In this document: piece by piece, positions 43,298 through 51,843 of the stretch
Layout of the letters: each line of letters starts with the position of its first letter
How positions within the stretch are numbered: the stretch's first letter is position 1
Assembly (NCBI RefSeq): GCF_015477805.1
Contig: NZ_JADLQL010000004.1
Span: forward strand, 248,001 to 312,000
Direction: 5' to 3'
DNA length: 64,000 bases
DNA from: Nocardia flavorosea
GTDB taxonomy: Bacteria > Actinomycetota > Actinomycetes > Mycobacteriales > Mycobacteriaceae
Made by a program: the position numbers and the translations under genes
Notes under the pieces: generated by a model
Told to the model about the DNA's origin: nothing
Seen by the model: only the letters and a program-made list of their open reading frames with translations
The model's database searches: none

Positions 43298-43427
43298 GCG
43301 GGTGGGCCGGCGTGAATCGGTTTTCGGATCCACAGGTCGCGGGTTCGAATCCCGCCGCGTCCCGTATGGGCGCGTAGCTCAGTCGATAGAGCCGTGGACT
43401 TCCGGTCACACCACCACGCCCACCCGC
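43298..43427 (+). ncRNA. YrlA-type Y RNA B
   Basis: Same architecture as A. Outer helix GCGGGTGGGC (43298-43307) with GCCCACCCGC (43418-43427); inner helix ATCGG/CCGGT (43316-43320/43402-43406). Permuted tRNA-like core: anticodon-type stem TCCAC/GTGGA (43329-43333/43394-43398), variable AGGTC, T-arm GCGGG-TTCGAAT-CCCGC (43339-43355), acceptor CGCGTCC/GGGCGCG (43356-43362/43368-43374) with loop CGTAT, and D-arm GCTC/GAGC (43377-43392) whose loop AGTCGATA lacks the usual GG. Ends 17 bases before RNA C. Confidence 0.85.
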
Positions 43428-43444
43428 TCGACGTGCCGCGCAAC

Positions 43445-43551
43445 GAGAACGGGCCGAAGCCGGCCGGTTATCTGGCATATACGGGTTCGAATCCTGAGTG
43501 TGCCCGGGAAACCGGGTACACGATCCGGTCCGCACCACCATGCCCGTTCTC
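43445..43551 (+). ncRNA. Reduced Y RNA C with GNRA-capped acceptor helix
   Basis: Outer helix GAGAACGGGC (43445-43454) with GCCCGTTCTC (43542-43551): different bases from A and B but still fully complementary, which is covariation. Inner helix GGCCGG/CCGGTC (43462-43467/43525-43530). T-arm ACGGG-TTCGAAT-CCTGA (43481-43497) with one mismatch. The acceptor helix GTGTGCC/GGTACAC (43498-43504/43515-43521) is extended by three pairs and closed by a GAAA tetraloop (43508-43511). No D-arm or anticodon-type stem remains: only three bases separate acceptor and inner helix. No separate promoter block, so it may be co-transcribed with B. Confidence 0.75.
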
Positions 43552-43680
43552 CGCGCGCACCGACACAGTGGGGAAGGGCCGGCAGCTGCCGGTCAGCTTT
43601 CGGGTAGATCATCCCGGCGGAGACCGGCACGCCCGTCTCCCCGCATGCCCGGACACCCGGGCCGAAGGAAGGGGAAGCCG

Positions 43681-45282
43681 ATGGACGCACTCGCACGGAT
43701 CGATCTGCGCAGCACAGCGCAGCGGGAACAGGCCGATACCCGGCAGGTGCCGAACAACGCGGGCGGCCATACGTTCGAAGTCACCCCGCAGGTGCGGTTG
43801 CGCCGGTTCCTCACCCTCGGCACCGACGGTGGCACCTACTATGCCGACGCGCGGGAACTCACTCGCGAAAACGCCGCTGTAGTCGTCGAATTCGCGCAGG
43901 AACGCACCGCGGAGCTGGTCGCCGAGATCGTCGAGATCTCGGTGTCCGGCCGGGCGCCGCGGCAGAATCCCGCATTGTTCGCGCTCGCCGCCGCGGCCTC
44001 GCTGGGCGATACCGAAGGCCGGCGCACCGCGTTGGACGCGCTCCCCCTGGTGGCGCGCACCGGAACGCATCTGTTCCTGTTCGCGCGCTATATCGAGCAG
44101 TTCCGCGGCTGGGGTCGCGGCCTGCGCCGCGCTGTCGCGCACTGGTACACGAGCCGGCCGATCGACGACATCGCCTACCAGGCCGTGAAGTACCGGCAGC
44201 GGGAAGGCTGGACACACCGCGACCTGCTGCGCCTGTCGCACCCGGAAACCACCGAGGACGAACGTCGGCGGTTGTTCGATTGGATCTGCGGACGCGAACC
44301 CGCCCTGGACGGGTTGCGGCTGGTGGAAGGGTTGCACCGGGCGCGGACCGCCGAGGTCGCCGCGATCCCGGCGCTGATCCGCGAGTACCGGCTGACGTGG
44401 GAGATGCTGCCTGATCCGGCACTGGCCGAACCCGCGGTATGGGAAGCGCTGCTGGACAACGGTCTTGCGCAGACCGCGCTCATGCGGCAGCTGCCGCGGC
44501 TCACCGGCCTCGGACTACTGGACCCGCTCGGGGCGCGCACCCGGGCGGTGGCCGCGCAACTGGCCGATCCGCAGCGATTGCGGCGCGGACGGGTGCACCC
44601 GGTGAACGTGCTGGTCGCGCTGCGCACCTACGCCGCCGGACGCGGCGTACGTGGACGCGGCACCTGGACACCCGCACAGCCGATCGTCGATGCCCTGGAC
44701 GCGGCGTTCTATGCGGCGTTCCGGACGGTGGAGCCCACCGGGAAGCGCTATCTGCTCGCGCTGGACGTATCGGGCTCGATGACCGCCCCGATATCGGGTC
44801 TGCCGCTGTCGGCACGGGAGGCGAGTGCGGCGCTGGCGCTGGTGACCGCCACGACCGAAAAGCACCACCGGATCGTCGGTTTCACCGCACGCGGCGGTGG
44901 TGCGAGTAACCGGGACGCCGGGCTGCACCCGGTCGATATCAGCCCGCGGCAGCGCCTCGACGATGCGATCCGCGCGGTCTCGAACCTGCCGTTCGGTGGT
45001 ACGGATTGCTCGCTGCCCATGCGCTACGCGCTCGAACACGGTATCGATGTGGACGTTTTCGTGGTCCTCACCGATAACGAGACCTGGGCCGGGAAGGAGC
45101 ACCCGCATCAGGCGTTGAGCCGCTACCGCGAGCACATCAATCCGCGGGCCGAGCTGGTGGTGGTCGGTATGACCGCGAGCAATTTCACCATCGCCGATCC
45201 GCGTGATGCCGGAATGCTCGATATCGCCGGTTTCGACGCCGCGGTGCCGTCTTTGCTGGCCGATTTCGCCCGCGGGACGTGA
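43681..45282 (+). CDS. rsr: Ro60/Rsr ortholog: TROVE and vWA domain Y-RNA-binding protein
   Basis: A 533-residue protein with an N-terminal HEAT-repeat TROVE ring (residues 1-350: PQVRLRRFLTLGTDGGTYYA, FLFARYIEQFRGWGRGLRRA, HRDLLRLSHP) and a C-terminal von Willebrand A domain. The metal site is complete: LALDVSGSMTAP near residue 361, GGTDCSLPM, and VVLTDNETW. Ro60 holds misfolded RNA ends in its central hole and Y RNA on its outer rim; with PNPase it degrades structured RNA in Deinococcus. GGAAGGGG precedes ATG 43681. Three Y RNA elements lie immediately upstream, as expected. Confidence 0.95.
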   Translation: MDALARIDLRSTAQREQADTRQVPNNAGGHTFEVTPQVRLRRFLTLGTDGGTYYADARELTRENAAVVVEFAQERTAELVAEIVEISVSGRAPRQNPALFALAAAASLGDTEGRRTALDALPLVARTGTHLFLFARYIEQFRGWGRGLRRAVAHWYTSRPIDDIAYQAVKYRQREGWTHRDLLRLSHPETTEDERRRLFDWICGREPALDGLRLVEGLHRARTAEVAAIPALIREYRLTWEMLPDPALAEPAVWEALLDNGLAQTALMRQLPRLTGLGLLDPLGARTRAVAAQLADPQRLRRGRVHPVNVLVALRTYAAGRGVRGRGTWTPAQPIVDALDAAFYAAFRTVEPTGKRYLLALDVSGSMTAPISGLPLSAREASAALALVTATTEKHHRIVGFTARGGGASNRDAGLHPVDISPRQRLDDAIRAVSNLPFGGTDCSLPMRYALEHGIDVDVFVVLTDNETWAGKEHPHQALSRYREHINPRAELVVVGMTASNFTIADPRDAGMLDIAGFDAAVPSLLADFARGT

Positions 45283-45691
45283 CCGAGTCCGGTATCGAGG
45301 CATGCAACAGAACCCGGCGGCGTAGTTCCGATCGCCCCGGGCCGTCCGGCCTTGCTCCGGGCGGCCCGCCCGGGGGCCTGTCGGCGTCCGGCCGGACGAG
45401 TGTGCCGGCGCAGGTGGCCTCGTCACCGTGAACGGCTGCGCCGCCCCGCCCGGTCGCCGCGTTGTGGCGACGAGATGACGCCCACGCCACGGTGGGGGAC
45501 AGCGCCGCATATCGGCTCCGGATGCGGCGAACCCGGTCCGCCGACCGGATGTAACCCCGACACCCGGCAACCCGCCCAGTGGAGCGGGCAGTCAGTGGTC
45601 GGGCAGGGCCTGCTTGAGCTCCGGGCGCATTTCCCCGGCCGGGCAGGTGTCTGCGCCGTATTCCTCTTGCCGGTGGTGGGCGGGTTCCTGC
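45283..45691. other. Intergenic region after rsr
   Basis: About 400 bases with no supported gene; apart from the hairpin listed next nothing stands out. Confidence 0.5.
45339..45367 (+). terminator. Hairpin downstream of rsr
   Basis: GGGCCGTCCGG (45339-45349) pairs with CCGGGCGGCCC (45357-45367), 11 pairs with one G-T, loop CCTTGCT, 57 bases after the stop codon. No T-tract. Confidence 0.55.
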
Positions 45692-46330
45692 CTAGAGCCC
45701 GGTGAAATCCGAATGACTCACCGCAGCGCTGAGCAGGCCGGCACAGGCGTCGGTGAGGAAGTATCCGAGTGCGGTCCATTCGGCGGGCTGCGACCCCTCG
45801 CTGATCCGGGTTTCGTATTCGGCGCAGATATCGATGATCATGCGGCCGACGATCCGCTCACGGCCGGCCCGCACCGGAGCCGGAACGGCTGCCAGGGATT
45901 CGTGGATCCGTGCGATGACGCGGTCGGATATGTCGTCCTCGCGGGCCGATTCGACGAGCATGGCGGCGGTGGACGGTGTCATGGCGAGCTGACGCTGGAG
46001 CCGGGCGCGCCAGGTCGGGGCGGGCAGGGCGCCGATATGGCCGGTGACCGGCAGGATGAGGCACTGCAGGTTTTCCGTGAGGCTCGGGTCGGCCGGAAGT
46101 CGGGCGAACAGCTCGGCACGAATCCGGCGCACCGGTTCCCGATACCGTTCCACCAGGGCGCGGAGTAGTTCGTCGCGGTCGCCGAAGTAATAATTCACGG
46201 CCGAGTGGTTGGACTGGCCCGCGTGTTCGGCGACGCGCCGGTTGGATACCGAGTCGATGCCGTGGGTGGCGAACAGTTCCTCGGCGGAGTCGAGGAGGGC
46301 CTGCCTGGCCAGTTCACCGCGCCGTCCCAC
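45692..46330 (-). CDS. TetR family transcriptional regulator
   Basis: A 212-residue regulator: N-terminal TetR helix-turn-helix (RQALLDSAEELFATHGIDSV, then SNHSAVNYYFGDRDELLRAL) and a helical ligand-binding half. GTG 46328-46330 (VGRRGELARQ) has GGAG upstream. It is divergent from a large export-type membrane protein and most likely represses it. Confidence 0.92.
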   Translation of the reverse strand: MGRRGELARQALLDSAEELFATHGIDSVSNRRVAEHAGQSNHSAVNYYFGDRDELLRALVERYREPVRRIRAELFARLPADPSLTENLQCLILPVTGHIGALPAPTWRARLQRQLAMTPSTAAMLVESAREDDISDRVIARIHESLAAVPAPVRAGRERIVGRMIIDICAEYETRISEGSQPAEWTALGYFLTDACAGLLSAAVSHSDFTGL

Positions 46331-46431
46331 TGTTCTCCATCCTTCTGCCGTGAAGTGTGCCTGCCGACAGACCCATCTTGCCGCCACACCTCCCCCATGC
46401 GGTTGCGATCAGGCTCACAGCACTCCGATGC

Positions 46432-46461
46432 CGCCATTTTAAGCCAAGTGGCGTAAATTGG
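46432..46461. promoter_or_regulatory. Operator candidate between the TetR gene and transporter
   Basis: Two interleaved inverted repeats: CGCCA (46432-46436) with TGGCG (46449-46453), and CCAA (46444-46447) with TTGG (46458-46461), in the only AT-rich part of the divergent gap. A TetR dimer binding here would cover both promoters. Confidence 0.35.
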
Positions 46462-46578
46462 ACTCAATACCGGGTGCGCGGTTCGAGGGAATCGATGATG
46501 CTGCCCCGCCGCCGGAGAACCCATCGATCCTGTACCGAACCCGCGGGTTCGTATCTGCCCACAGCGAGGAGTGCCGCG

Positions 46579-48675
46579 GTGACCGTTGCGCCGACCGAAA
46601 ACGACAGCCCGCCAACCGGCCCGGAGCTCGACAAAACGGAACAAGACGAGCCGGCGCGGGCGAAAAAGGAGAAGATCGGCCGCGTCGTCGGCATGTTCGT
46701 CTTCCCGTTCCTGATGGTGTCCATGATGATCACCGGCTACCTGGCCGCGATGCATGCGCCGGCGCCGAACGATATGCCCGTCGCCGTCGCCGGTGCGGGG
46801 GCAGCCGAGTTCGCGACGGCGCTGGAATCCGGTCCGGGCGATGCCGTGGACGTGCGCGTCGTCGGCAGCGATACCGAAGCCCGTGACCTGGTCTTCACGC
46901 GCGAAGTCACCGGCGCGGTCACGCTGCCCGCCGGGCCCGACGGCACTGCCACCGTCTATACGGCGAGCGCCGCCGGCGCATCCCAGGCCACCAGTGTCGG
47001 CCAGATTCTCACCGCCCAGGTAGTCGCCGGCGAGCTGCAGCACCGAGCCGAAGACCTCGCACCCCTACCAGCGCACGACACCGCCGGACTTGCGGTGATG
47101 TTCATGACCACCGCGCTCATGCTTGCCGGGTACATGCCGCTGAGCCTGATGCTGTCCTCCGCGCCGGAACTGCTGCGGTTGCGCCGATTCGTACCGCTGC
47201 TCGCGGGCTGGTCCGCGCTCCTGGCCGGACTGGTGTGGACGGTGGCCGACCCCATTCTGGGCGCTGTCCGAGGTCATACCGCAGAAGTACTGGGTATCAG
47301 CTGGCTCGCCGTCTTCGCGGTGGGTTCGGTGCAGCTGTTCCTGACCCGGATCTTCGGCCCGATGGCCGTACTGGTGGGGATGCTCTTCCTGATGGTGCTG
47401 GGTGTTCCGGCATCCAACCTCGGCATGTCGGTGTACACGCTGCCGTCGCTCTACCCGATCCTGCACAGTTTCCTGCCTGCTCCGGCCACCGGTGAGGCGC
47501 TGCGTTCGGCGCTCTTCTTCGGCGGCAACGGACTGGGCGGCCATCTGCTCGTGCTGGCAGCCGGCGCCGTCATCGCACTACTGGCCACACTCGGGATCGA
47601 CGCGATCAAACGGCGCCGCAACCCCGATGCCGCACCGCCCGCGCGCACTGTCGAATCCCTGCTCCCCGGCCCGCGGCCGCGCACCCCGGTGCACTACGCC
47701 CTGCTGGCGTTCTTCCCGTTCGCCATGGTGGCCATGATGATGACCACCATGCTCGGGGCGATGTATCAGCCGGCCCCCGAGGAAATGCCGGTGGCGGTCG
47801 TCGCGCCTACCCCGGAAATGGCCGGTCAGGTTGTGCAGGGCCTGGATCGGAACATGGCCGGCCTGTTCGATCTGCGCGGCCTCACCGACAGCGCCGAGGC
47901 CCGCGAACTCGTCCGGGACCGCACGGTCTCCGCCGCCTACATCCTGCCGTCGGCGCAGACCCCGCACGCCACCCTGATCACCAACGAAGCCGCGGGGATG
48001 AGCCAGCAGCAGGTGGTGCAGACGGTGTTCGGTCAGGTCGCGGCGGGTCAGCAGATGCCGTTGGAGATCGAGAACGTCACCGCGCTCGCGGATACCGACA
48101 CGATGGGCTCGGTCAGCATGTATCTGGCGATGGGCTGGATCATGGCCGGTTTCTTGATCATCGTCGTCGGCTCGACGGCGGCGCCGATGGTGATGGGGCT
48201 GCGCACCCTGCTCCCGCTACTGGTGGGCTGGGCACTGGCGATGTCGGCCGTGGTCTGGGTTATCGCGGGCCCGATCACCGGCGCGGTACACGGGCATTTC
48301 CTGCCACTGCTCGGCGTGGGGGCGGTCGCGATATTCAGTACGGCCCTGTTCACGACAATTTTCGTACGACTGCTGGGCATGCTCGCCATTCTCCCGGTGA
48401 TCGCGGTGCTGATGTTCCTGGGCGTTCCCGCATCCAACGGCGCCATGTCGATCTATATGGAACCGGAGATGTTCCGGGTCCTGCACGATGTGCTGCCCAT
48501 GCCGGCCGCGGTGGAATCGGTGCGCTCGATCCTGTACTTCGATGCCGATATCGTCGGGTCCCATCTGACGACATTCGCGGTATGGGGCGTGATTTCGCTG
48601 GTGATCGTGGCGGCGATCGACCGGCTCCGGCCGCGCAAGGAGGTCGCGGTGGCCGGCACCGGCACCGAGAACTGA
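46579..48675 (+). CDS. Tandem-duplicated ABC-2/YhgE-like membrane exporter protein
   Basis: A 698-residue membrane protein built from two homologous halves (about residues 35-355 and 370-690). Each half starts with a membrane segment followed by P-A-P-x-x-M-P-V-A-V (HAPAPNDMPVAVAGAG; YQPAPEEMPVAVVAPT), has a soluble domain of about 100 residues, then five or six segments including LGVPASN-x-x-MS-x-Y. This fits YhgE/Pip or ABC-2 permease proteins, normally about half this size. No ATPase is encoded beside it. GTG 46579 follows GAGGAG; the frame remains open upstream. Probably an efflux protein under the divergent TetR regulator. Confidence 0.82.
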   Translation: MTVAPTENDSPPTGPELDKTEQDEPARAKKEKIGRVVGMFVFPFLMVSMMITGYLAAMHAPAPNDMPVAVAGAGAAEFATALESGPGDAVDVRVVGSDTEARDLVFTREVTGAVTLPAGPDGTATVYTASAAGASQATSVGQILTAQVVAGELQHRAEDLAPLPAHDTAGLAVMFMTTALMLAGYMPLSLMLSSAPELLRLRRFVPLLAGWSALLAGLVWTVADPILGAVRGHTAEVLGISWLAVFAVGSVQLFLTRIFGPMAVLVGMLFLMVLGVPASNLGMSVYTLPSLYPILHSFLPAPATGEALRSALFFGGNGLGGHLLVLAAGAVIALLATLGIDAIKRRRNPDAAPPARTVESLLPGPRPRTPVHYALLAFFPFAMVAMMMTTMLGAMYQPAPEEMPVAVVAPTPEMAGQVVQGLDRNMAGLFDLRGLTDSAEARELVRDRTVSAAYILPSAQTPHATLITNEAAGMSQQQVVQTVFGQVAAGQQMPLEIENVTALADTDTMGSVSMYLAMGWIMAGFLIIVVGSTAAPMVMGLRTLLPLLVGWALAMSAVVWVIAGPITGAVHGHFLPLLGVGAVAIFSTALFTTIFVRLLGMLAILPVIAVLMFLGVPASNGAMSIYMEPEMFRVLHDVLPMPAAVESVRSILYFDADIVGSHLTTFAVWGVISLVIVAAIDRLRPRKEVAVAGTGTEN

Positions 48676-48702
48676 ACCGGCGCAGCGTTTCCGATCGCCC
48701 CC

Positions 48703-48729
48703 GGCCGCGGCACGAGCGGTGCCGCGGCC
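48703..48729 (+). terminator. Perfect hairpin after the exporter gene
   Basis: GGCCGCGGCAC (48703-48713) and GTGCCGCGGCC (48719-48729) are exact complements with a 5-base loop, 27 bases after the stop. No T-tract. Confidence 0.7.
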
Positions 48730-48860
48730 AGGGACGATCACCGTCGAACGGGCAGCCTATGGCGCACAGACGCCACCGCCGGCGCACAAGGCGGAGTTGC
48801 CGGGCGATTGCCGATATCATCACAGGCACCCGAAGCAACCCTGGAGTACAGGTAGTACCG

Positions 48861-49742
48861 ATGACATCCCAGCCGAGCACGCTGTCCACCGAACCGCCTG
48901 AAGCCCAGGCAGGTCCGGGGATGCAGGCGGATCCACGGCAGGTCCCGCCGAGCGGCTTCTTCCCGCCGCCGCGGGAACTACGCGGCAACCTCAACGGCTT
49001 GACCTACCCGGCGGTCTTCCTCGTGGCCATCCTGGCCACCTTCCTCGCGGCCCAGTCCGCACTGTCTCTCGACTCCGGCGAGCCGCTGCGCACCGCCCTG
49101 CATATCGCGGCCACCGTCTGGGTGGCCTCGTTCCTGCCGATGATCTCCGCGACCTCGCGGGGCCGGTCCCGCATCCGGGTCGACGGCGCGCGGTTCGCCA
49201 GCGATCGCGGCGCGCTGGTGGTGCGCCGCTCACTCGGCTACGAGATCGCACTGGTGCTCTGCTTCCTGAGCCCGGCGGCGCTCTGCGCGATCTACGGAAT
49301 CGGGGTGCTGACCGACAACCTCACGCTGCGGTTGCCGGTTTCTCCGTGGCTCGCGATCGCGGTCGCGGTGGTACTGCTCGGATACCTCGCCGTCTACGCG
49401 CGGCGGCCGGAGATCCGCCGCCTGGTGCTCACGCCGATGCATATCGTGGTGCCCACGAAGACCTCCATCGGGAACCGGGTGAGCTGGACCGCTGTGGAAC
49501 TGGTCGCCGTGGAGTCGCGTAACAACTCCAAGGGCACCATCCGGATCGAATCCCCCGGCCGGCGTCCCGGCCGCACCCGCACCAAACGGATACACGCGGA
49601 AAAGCTCTCGATCGGCGCGGCAGGAACGTACTGGCTGATCCGCTTCTACCACGAACATCCCGAGGCCCGCGCCGAACTGTCCGACGACCGCGCCGTCGAA
49701 CGGCTACGCGACTACGGGGTTGTGGACCCTTTCCCCGGCTGA
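48861..49742 (+). CDS. Four-helix membrane protein with cytoplasmic C-terminal domain
   Basis: A 293-residue protein: Pro-rich N-terminus, membrane segments at about residues 54-73, 82-100, 125-148 and 158-176, then a basic soluble domain (PTKTSIGNRVSWTAVELVAV; RTRTKRIHAEKLSIGAAGTY) that resembles a PH-like fold. No family assigned. ATG 48861 is preferred to upstream in-frame starts since the upstream part holds the previous terminator. Confidence 0.75.
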   Translation: MTSQPSTLSTEPPEAQAGPGMQADPRQVPPSGFFPPPRELRGNLNGLTYPAVFLVAILATFLAAQSALSLDSGEPLRTALHIAATVWVASFLPMISATSRGRSRIRVDGARFASDRGALVVRRSLGYEIALVLCFLSPAALCAIYGIGVLTDNLTLRLPVSPWLAIAVAVVLLGYLAVYARRPEIRRLVLTPMHIVVPTKTSIGNRVSWTAVELVAVESRNNSKGTIRIESPGRRPGRTRTKRIHAEKLSIGAAGTYWLIRFYHEHPEARAELSDDRAVERLRDYGVVDPFPG

Positions 49743-49992
49743 GCAGGCACCACCCTCGCGGCCGCACCGGTCTCGCAATCACGACCATCGTTCACCGGAT
49801 TCCTCGACATCCACACCGGCCCCGGTATCCCGATGGTCCCCAACCGGGAAACCACCCGGCGTGCGACGAGAAACGCGTCTCGGTGTCCCCACTCCGCGTG
49901 CACGCCCCGGTCGCCGGTGTGCCGCCGGCTGCCGCCCGCCGTACCCGGTCCGCGAATACGTTCGTGCGGTATGCGCGGATTAGGCTCCGGGG

Positions 49993-50652
49993 ATGGTTCG
50001 GGTGCGGCAGATGCACGAATGGGTGGTGACCGAGAACGAGGCCGTCGCGATACAGCAGCGGCTCCGGGCACGGGTCGTGGTCGGCGACGCTCACGGGCCG
50101 GTACGGCGGGTGGCCGGGCTGGATGTGGCCTATCGGGATCCGGATATCGCCGTGGGGGTGGTGACGGTACTCGATGCCGAATCGCTGACGGTGCTCGATG
50201 AGGCCGTGGTCCGGGAACGCATCGAGTTTCCTTATATATCCGGTCTATTCGCATTCCGTGAGATCCCCGCCCTGACCCGGGCGCTGCAGGAGCTGACCGT
50301 CGAACCCGATGTGCTCGTCTGCGACGGCCACGGGCTGGCCCATCCTCGCCGATTCGGCCTGGCCGCGCATCTCGGTGTCCTCACCGGCCTGCCGAGTATC
50401 GGTGTCGCGAAGAACTCCTACGGCCGGTTCAGCGCCCCCGGGCCCGACCGCGGCGACTGCAGCCCGGTCACCGCCGACGGTGAGATCGTCGGCCGCGTCC
50501 TGCGCACGCAGCGCGGGATCAAACCGGTCTACGTCTCGGTGGGCCACCGCTACACCCTCGATTCGGCCTGCGATCTGGTCCTGCGCCTGGCACCCCGCTA
50601 CCGGCTACCGGAAACCACCCGCACCGCCGACCATCTGGGGCGTGTTTCCTGA
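49993..50652 (+). CDS. nfi: Endonuclease V
   Basis: Endonuclease V cuts DNA one base beyond deaminated adenine (hypoxanthine). The 219-residue product has RRVAGLDVAYRDPD (catalytic Asp), FPYISGLFAFREIPAL, VLVCDGHGLAHPRRFGLAAH and SIGVAKNSYGRF, all family motifs. A TAGGCT -10 box (49981-49986) ends six bases before ATG 49993, so the mRNA is probably leaderless. Confidence 0.94.
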   Translation: MVRVRQMHEWVVTENEAVAIQQRLRARVVVGDAHGPVRRVAGLDVAYRDPDIAVGVVTVLDAESLTVLDEAVVRERIEFPYISGLFAFREIPALTRALQELTVEPDVLVCDGHGLAHPRRFGLAAHLGVLTGLPSIGVAKNSYGRFSAPGPDRGDCSPVTADGEIVGRVLRTQRGIKPVYVSVGHRYTLDSACDLVLRLAPRYRLPETTRTADHLGRVS

Positions 50653-50682
50653 GCCGGGGCGACGGGCTGTCCGGCGGGTGGG

Positions 50683-51804
50683 TCAGACCTTCACGAGATC
50701 GTCGGCGTGGATCACCGGACGTTGCATACTGTCCGGCAGTTCCCGGGTGGAGCGGCCCAGCATGGTGGCGAGTTCGGCCGCGTCGTATTCCACCACGCCG
50801 CGGGCGACGATCGCGCGGTCCGGGCCGATCAGATCCACCACATCGCCGCCGTGGAACCGGCCGCGTACCCCGACGATCCCGGCGGCCAGCAGTGAACGCC
50901 GGGCATGCGCCACCGCGGTGACGGCCCCGGCGTCGATGAGAATGGCGCCGCGACTGTCGGCGGCGTGCCGGACCCAGAACCGGCGGGCCGACAAACGCAC
51001 CGGGCGGGCCGCGAACGCCGTACCGACGGTCCCGGTTCCGAGCGCACTCGCCGCCTCCGCCGCCGCCGCCAGCAGCACCGGTACACCCGCGTCCGCGGCC
51101 AACCGCGCGGCGGACAGTTTCGAGGCCATTCCGCCCGTGCCGAGCACTCCACCGCTTCCGGCGATCACGCCGTCGAGGTCGGCGCTGCTGCGCACCTCCG
51201 CGATGAAATTCGCATCGCCCTTCCGGGGGTCGCCGTCGTAGAGCCCGGCCACATCGGAGAGCAGGAACAAAGCGTCGGCCCCCACCAGGTGCGCGACCAG
51301 CGCGGCGAGGCGGTCGTTGTCACCGAACCGGATCTCCTCCGTGGCGACCGTATCGTTCTCGTTCACCACCGCGACCGCCCCGAGCGACCGCAACCGGTCC
51401 AGGGTCCGCTGCGCGTTGCGGTGGTGCTCGCGCCGGCCGAAATCGCCGGCGGTGAGCAGCACCTGCCCCACGGTGCGGTCGTAGCGGGCGAACGAGGTTC
51501 CCCATGCATGCGCGAGCGCGAGTTGACCGACACTGGCCGCGGCCTGTTTGGTCGCGAGATCACGCGGCCGCCGGCTGAGCCCGAGCGGCGCCAGCCCGGC
51601 ACCGATCGCGCCGGAAGACACCACCACCACATCGGACCCGGCTCGCATCCGCGCCTCGATAGCGTCCGCGAGCCGATCCAGCCGGTCGTTGTCCAGACCA
51701 CCCTGCAGGCTGGTGAGCGCGGAGGAACCGATCTTCACCACGACTCGCCGTGCCCCGGCTATCGCCTGCCGCGCGTCACTGAGTTCTAGCGGCAACTGGG
51801 TCAC
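50683..51804 (-). CDS. proB: Glutamate 5-kinase (proline synthesis)
   Basis: ProB phosphorylates glutamate in the first step of proline synthesis. The 373-residue product has the kinase domain (ARRVVVKIGSSALTS; VVVSSGAIGAGL; VNENDTVATEEIRFGDNDRL; GGVLGTGGMASKLSAARLAA) and a C-terminal PUA domain (residues 280-360, SRGAILIDAGAVTAV, GVVEYDAAELATMLG). It lies downstream of obg with a 39-base gap, as Rv2439c/Rv2440c. Confidence 0.96.
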   Translation of the reverse strand: MTQLPLELSDARQAIAGARRVVVKIGSSALTSLQGGLDNDRLDRLADAIEARMRAGSDVVVVSSGAIGAGLAPLGLSRRPRDLATKQAAASVGQLALAHAWGTSFARYDRTVGQVLLTAGDFGRREHHRNAQRTLDRLRSLGAVAVVNENDTVATEEIRFGDNDRLAALVAHLVGADALFLLSDVAGLYDGDPRKGDANFIAEVRSSADLDGVIAGSGGVLGTGGMASKLSAARLAADAGVPVLLAAAAEAASALGTGTVGTAFAARPVRLSARRFWVRHAADSRGAILIDAGAVTAVAHARRSLLAAGIVGVRGRFHGGDVVDLIGPDRAIVARGVVEYDAAELATMLGRSTRELPDSMQRPVIHADDLVKV

Positions 51805-51843
51805 GGCCGTGCCCCTGTTCCGCGGCTGCCCAGGCTCACCTGC

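Noticed and set aside
43094..43362. A tRNA interrupted by an intron (5' half at 43098, 3' half at 43339)
   Set aside because: The anticodon-type stems do not pair in this order (GTCGG with TCCAC), whereas each 5' half pairs fully with the 3' half upstream of it, and the ends form covarying helices. The Y RNA reading explains all of it.
43023..43551. Permuted tRNA genes or natural group I permuted intron-exon elements
   Set aside because: RNA C has a GNRA-sealed acceptor helix and no anticodon arm, no group I core was seen, and a Ro60 gene is adjacent, which points to Y RNA mimicry rather than functional tRNA.
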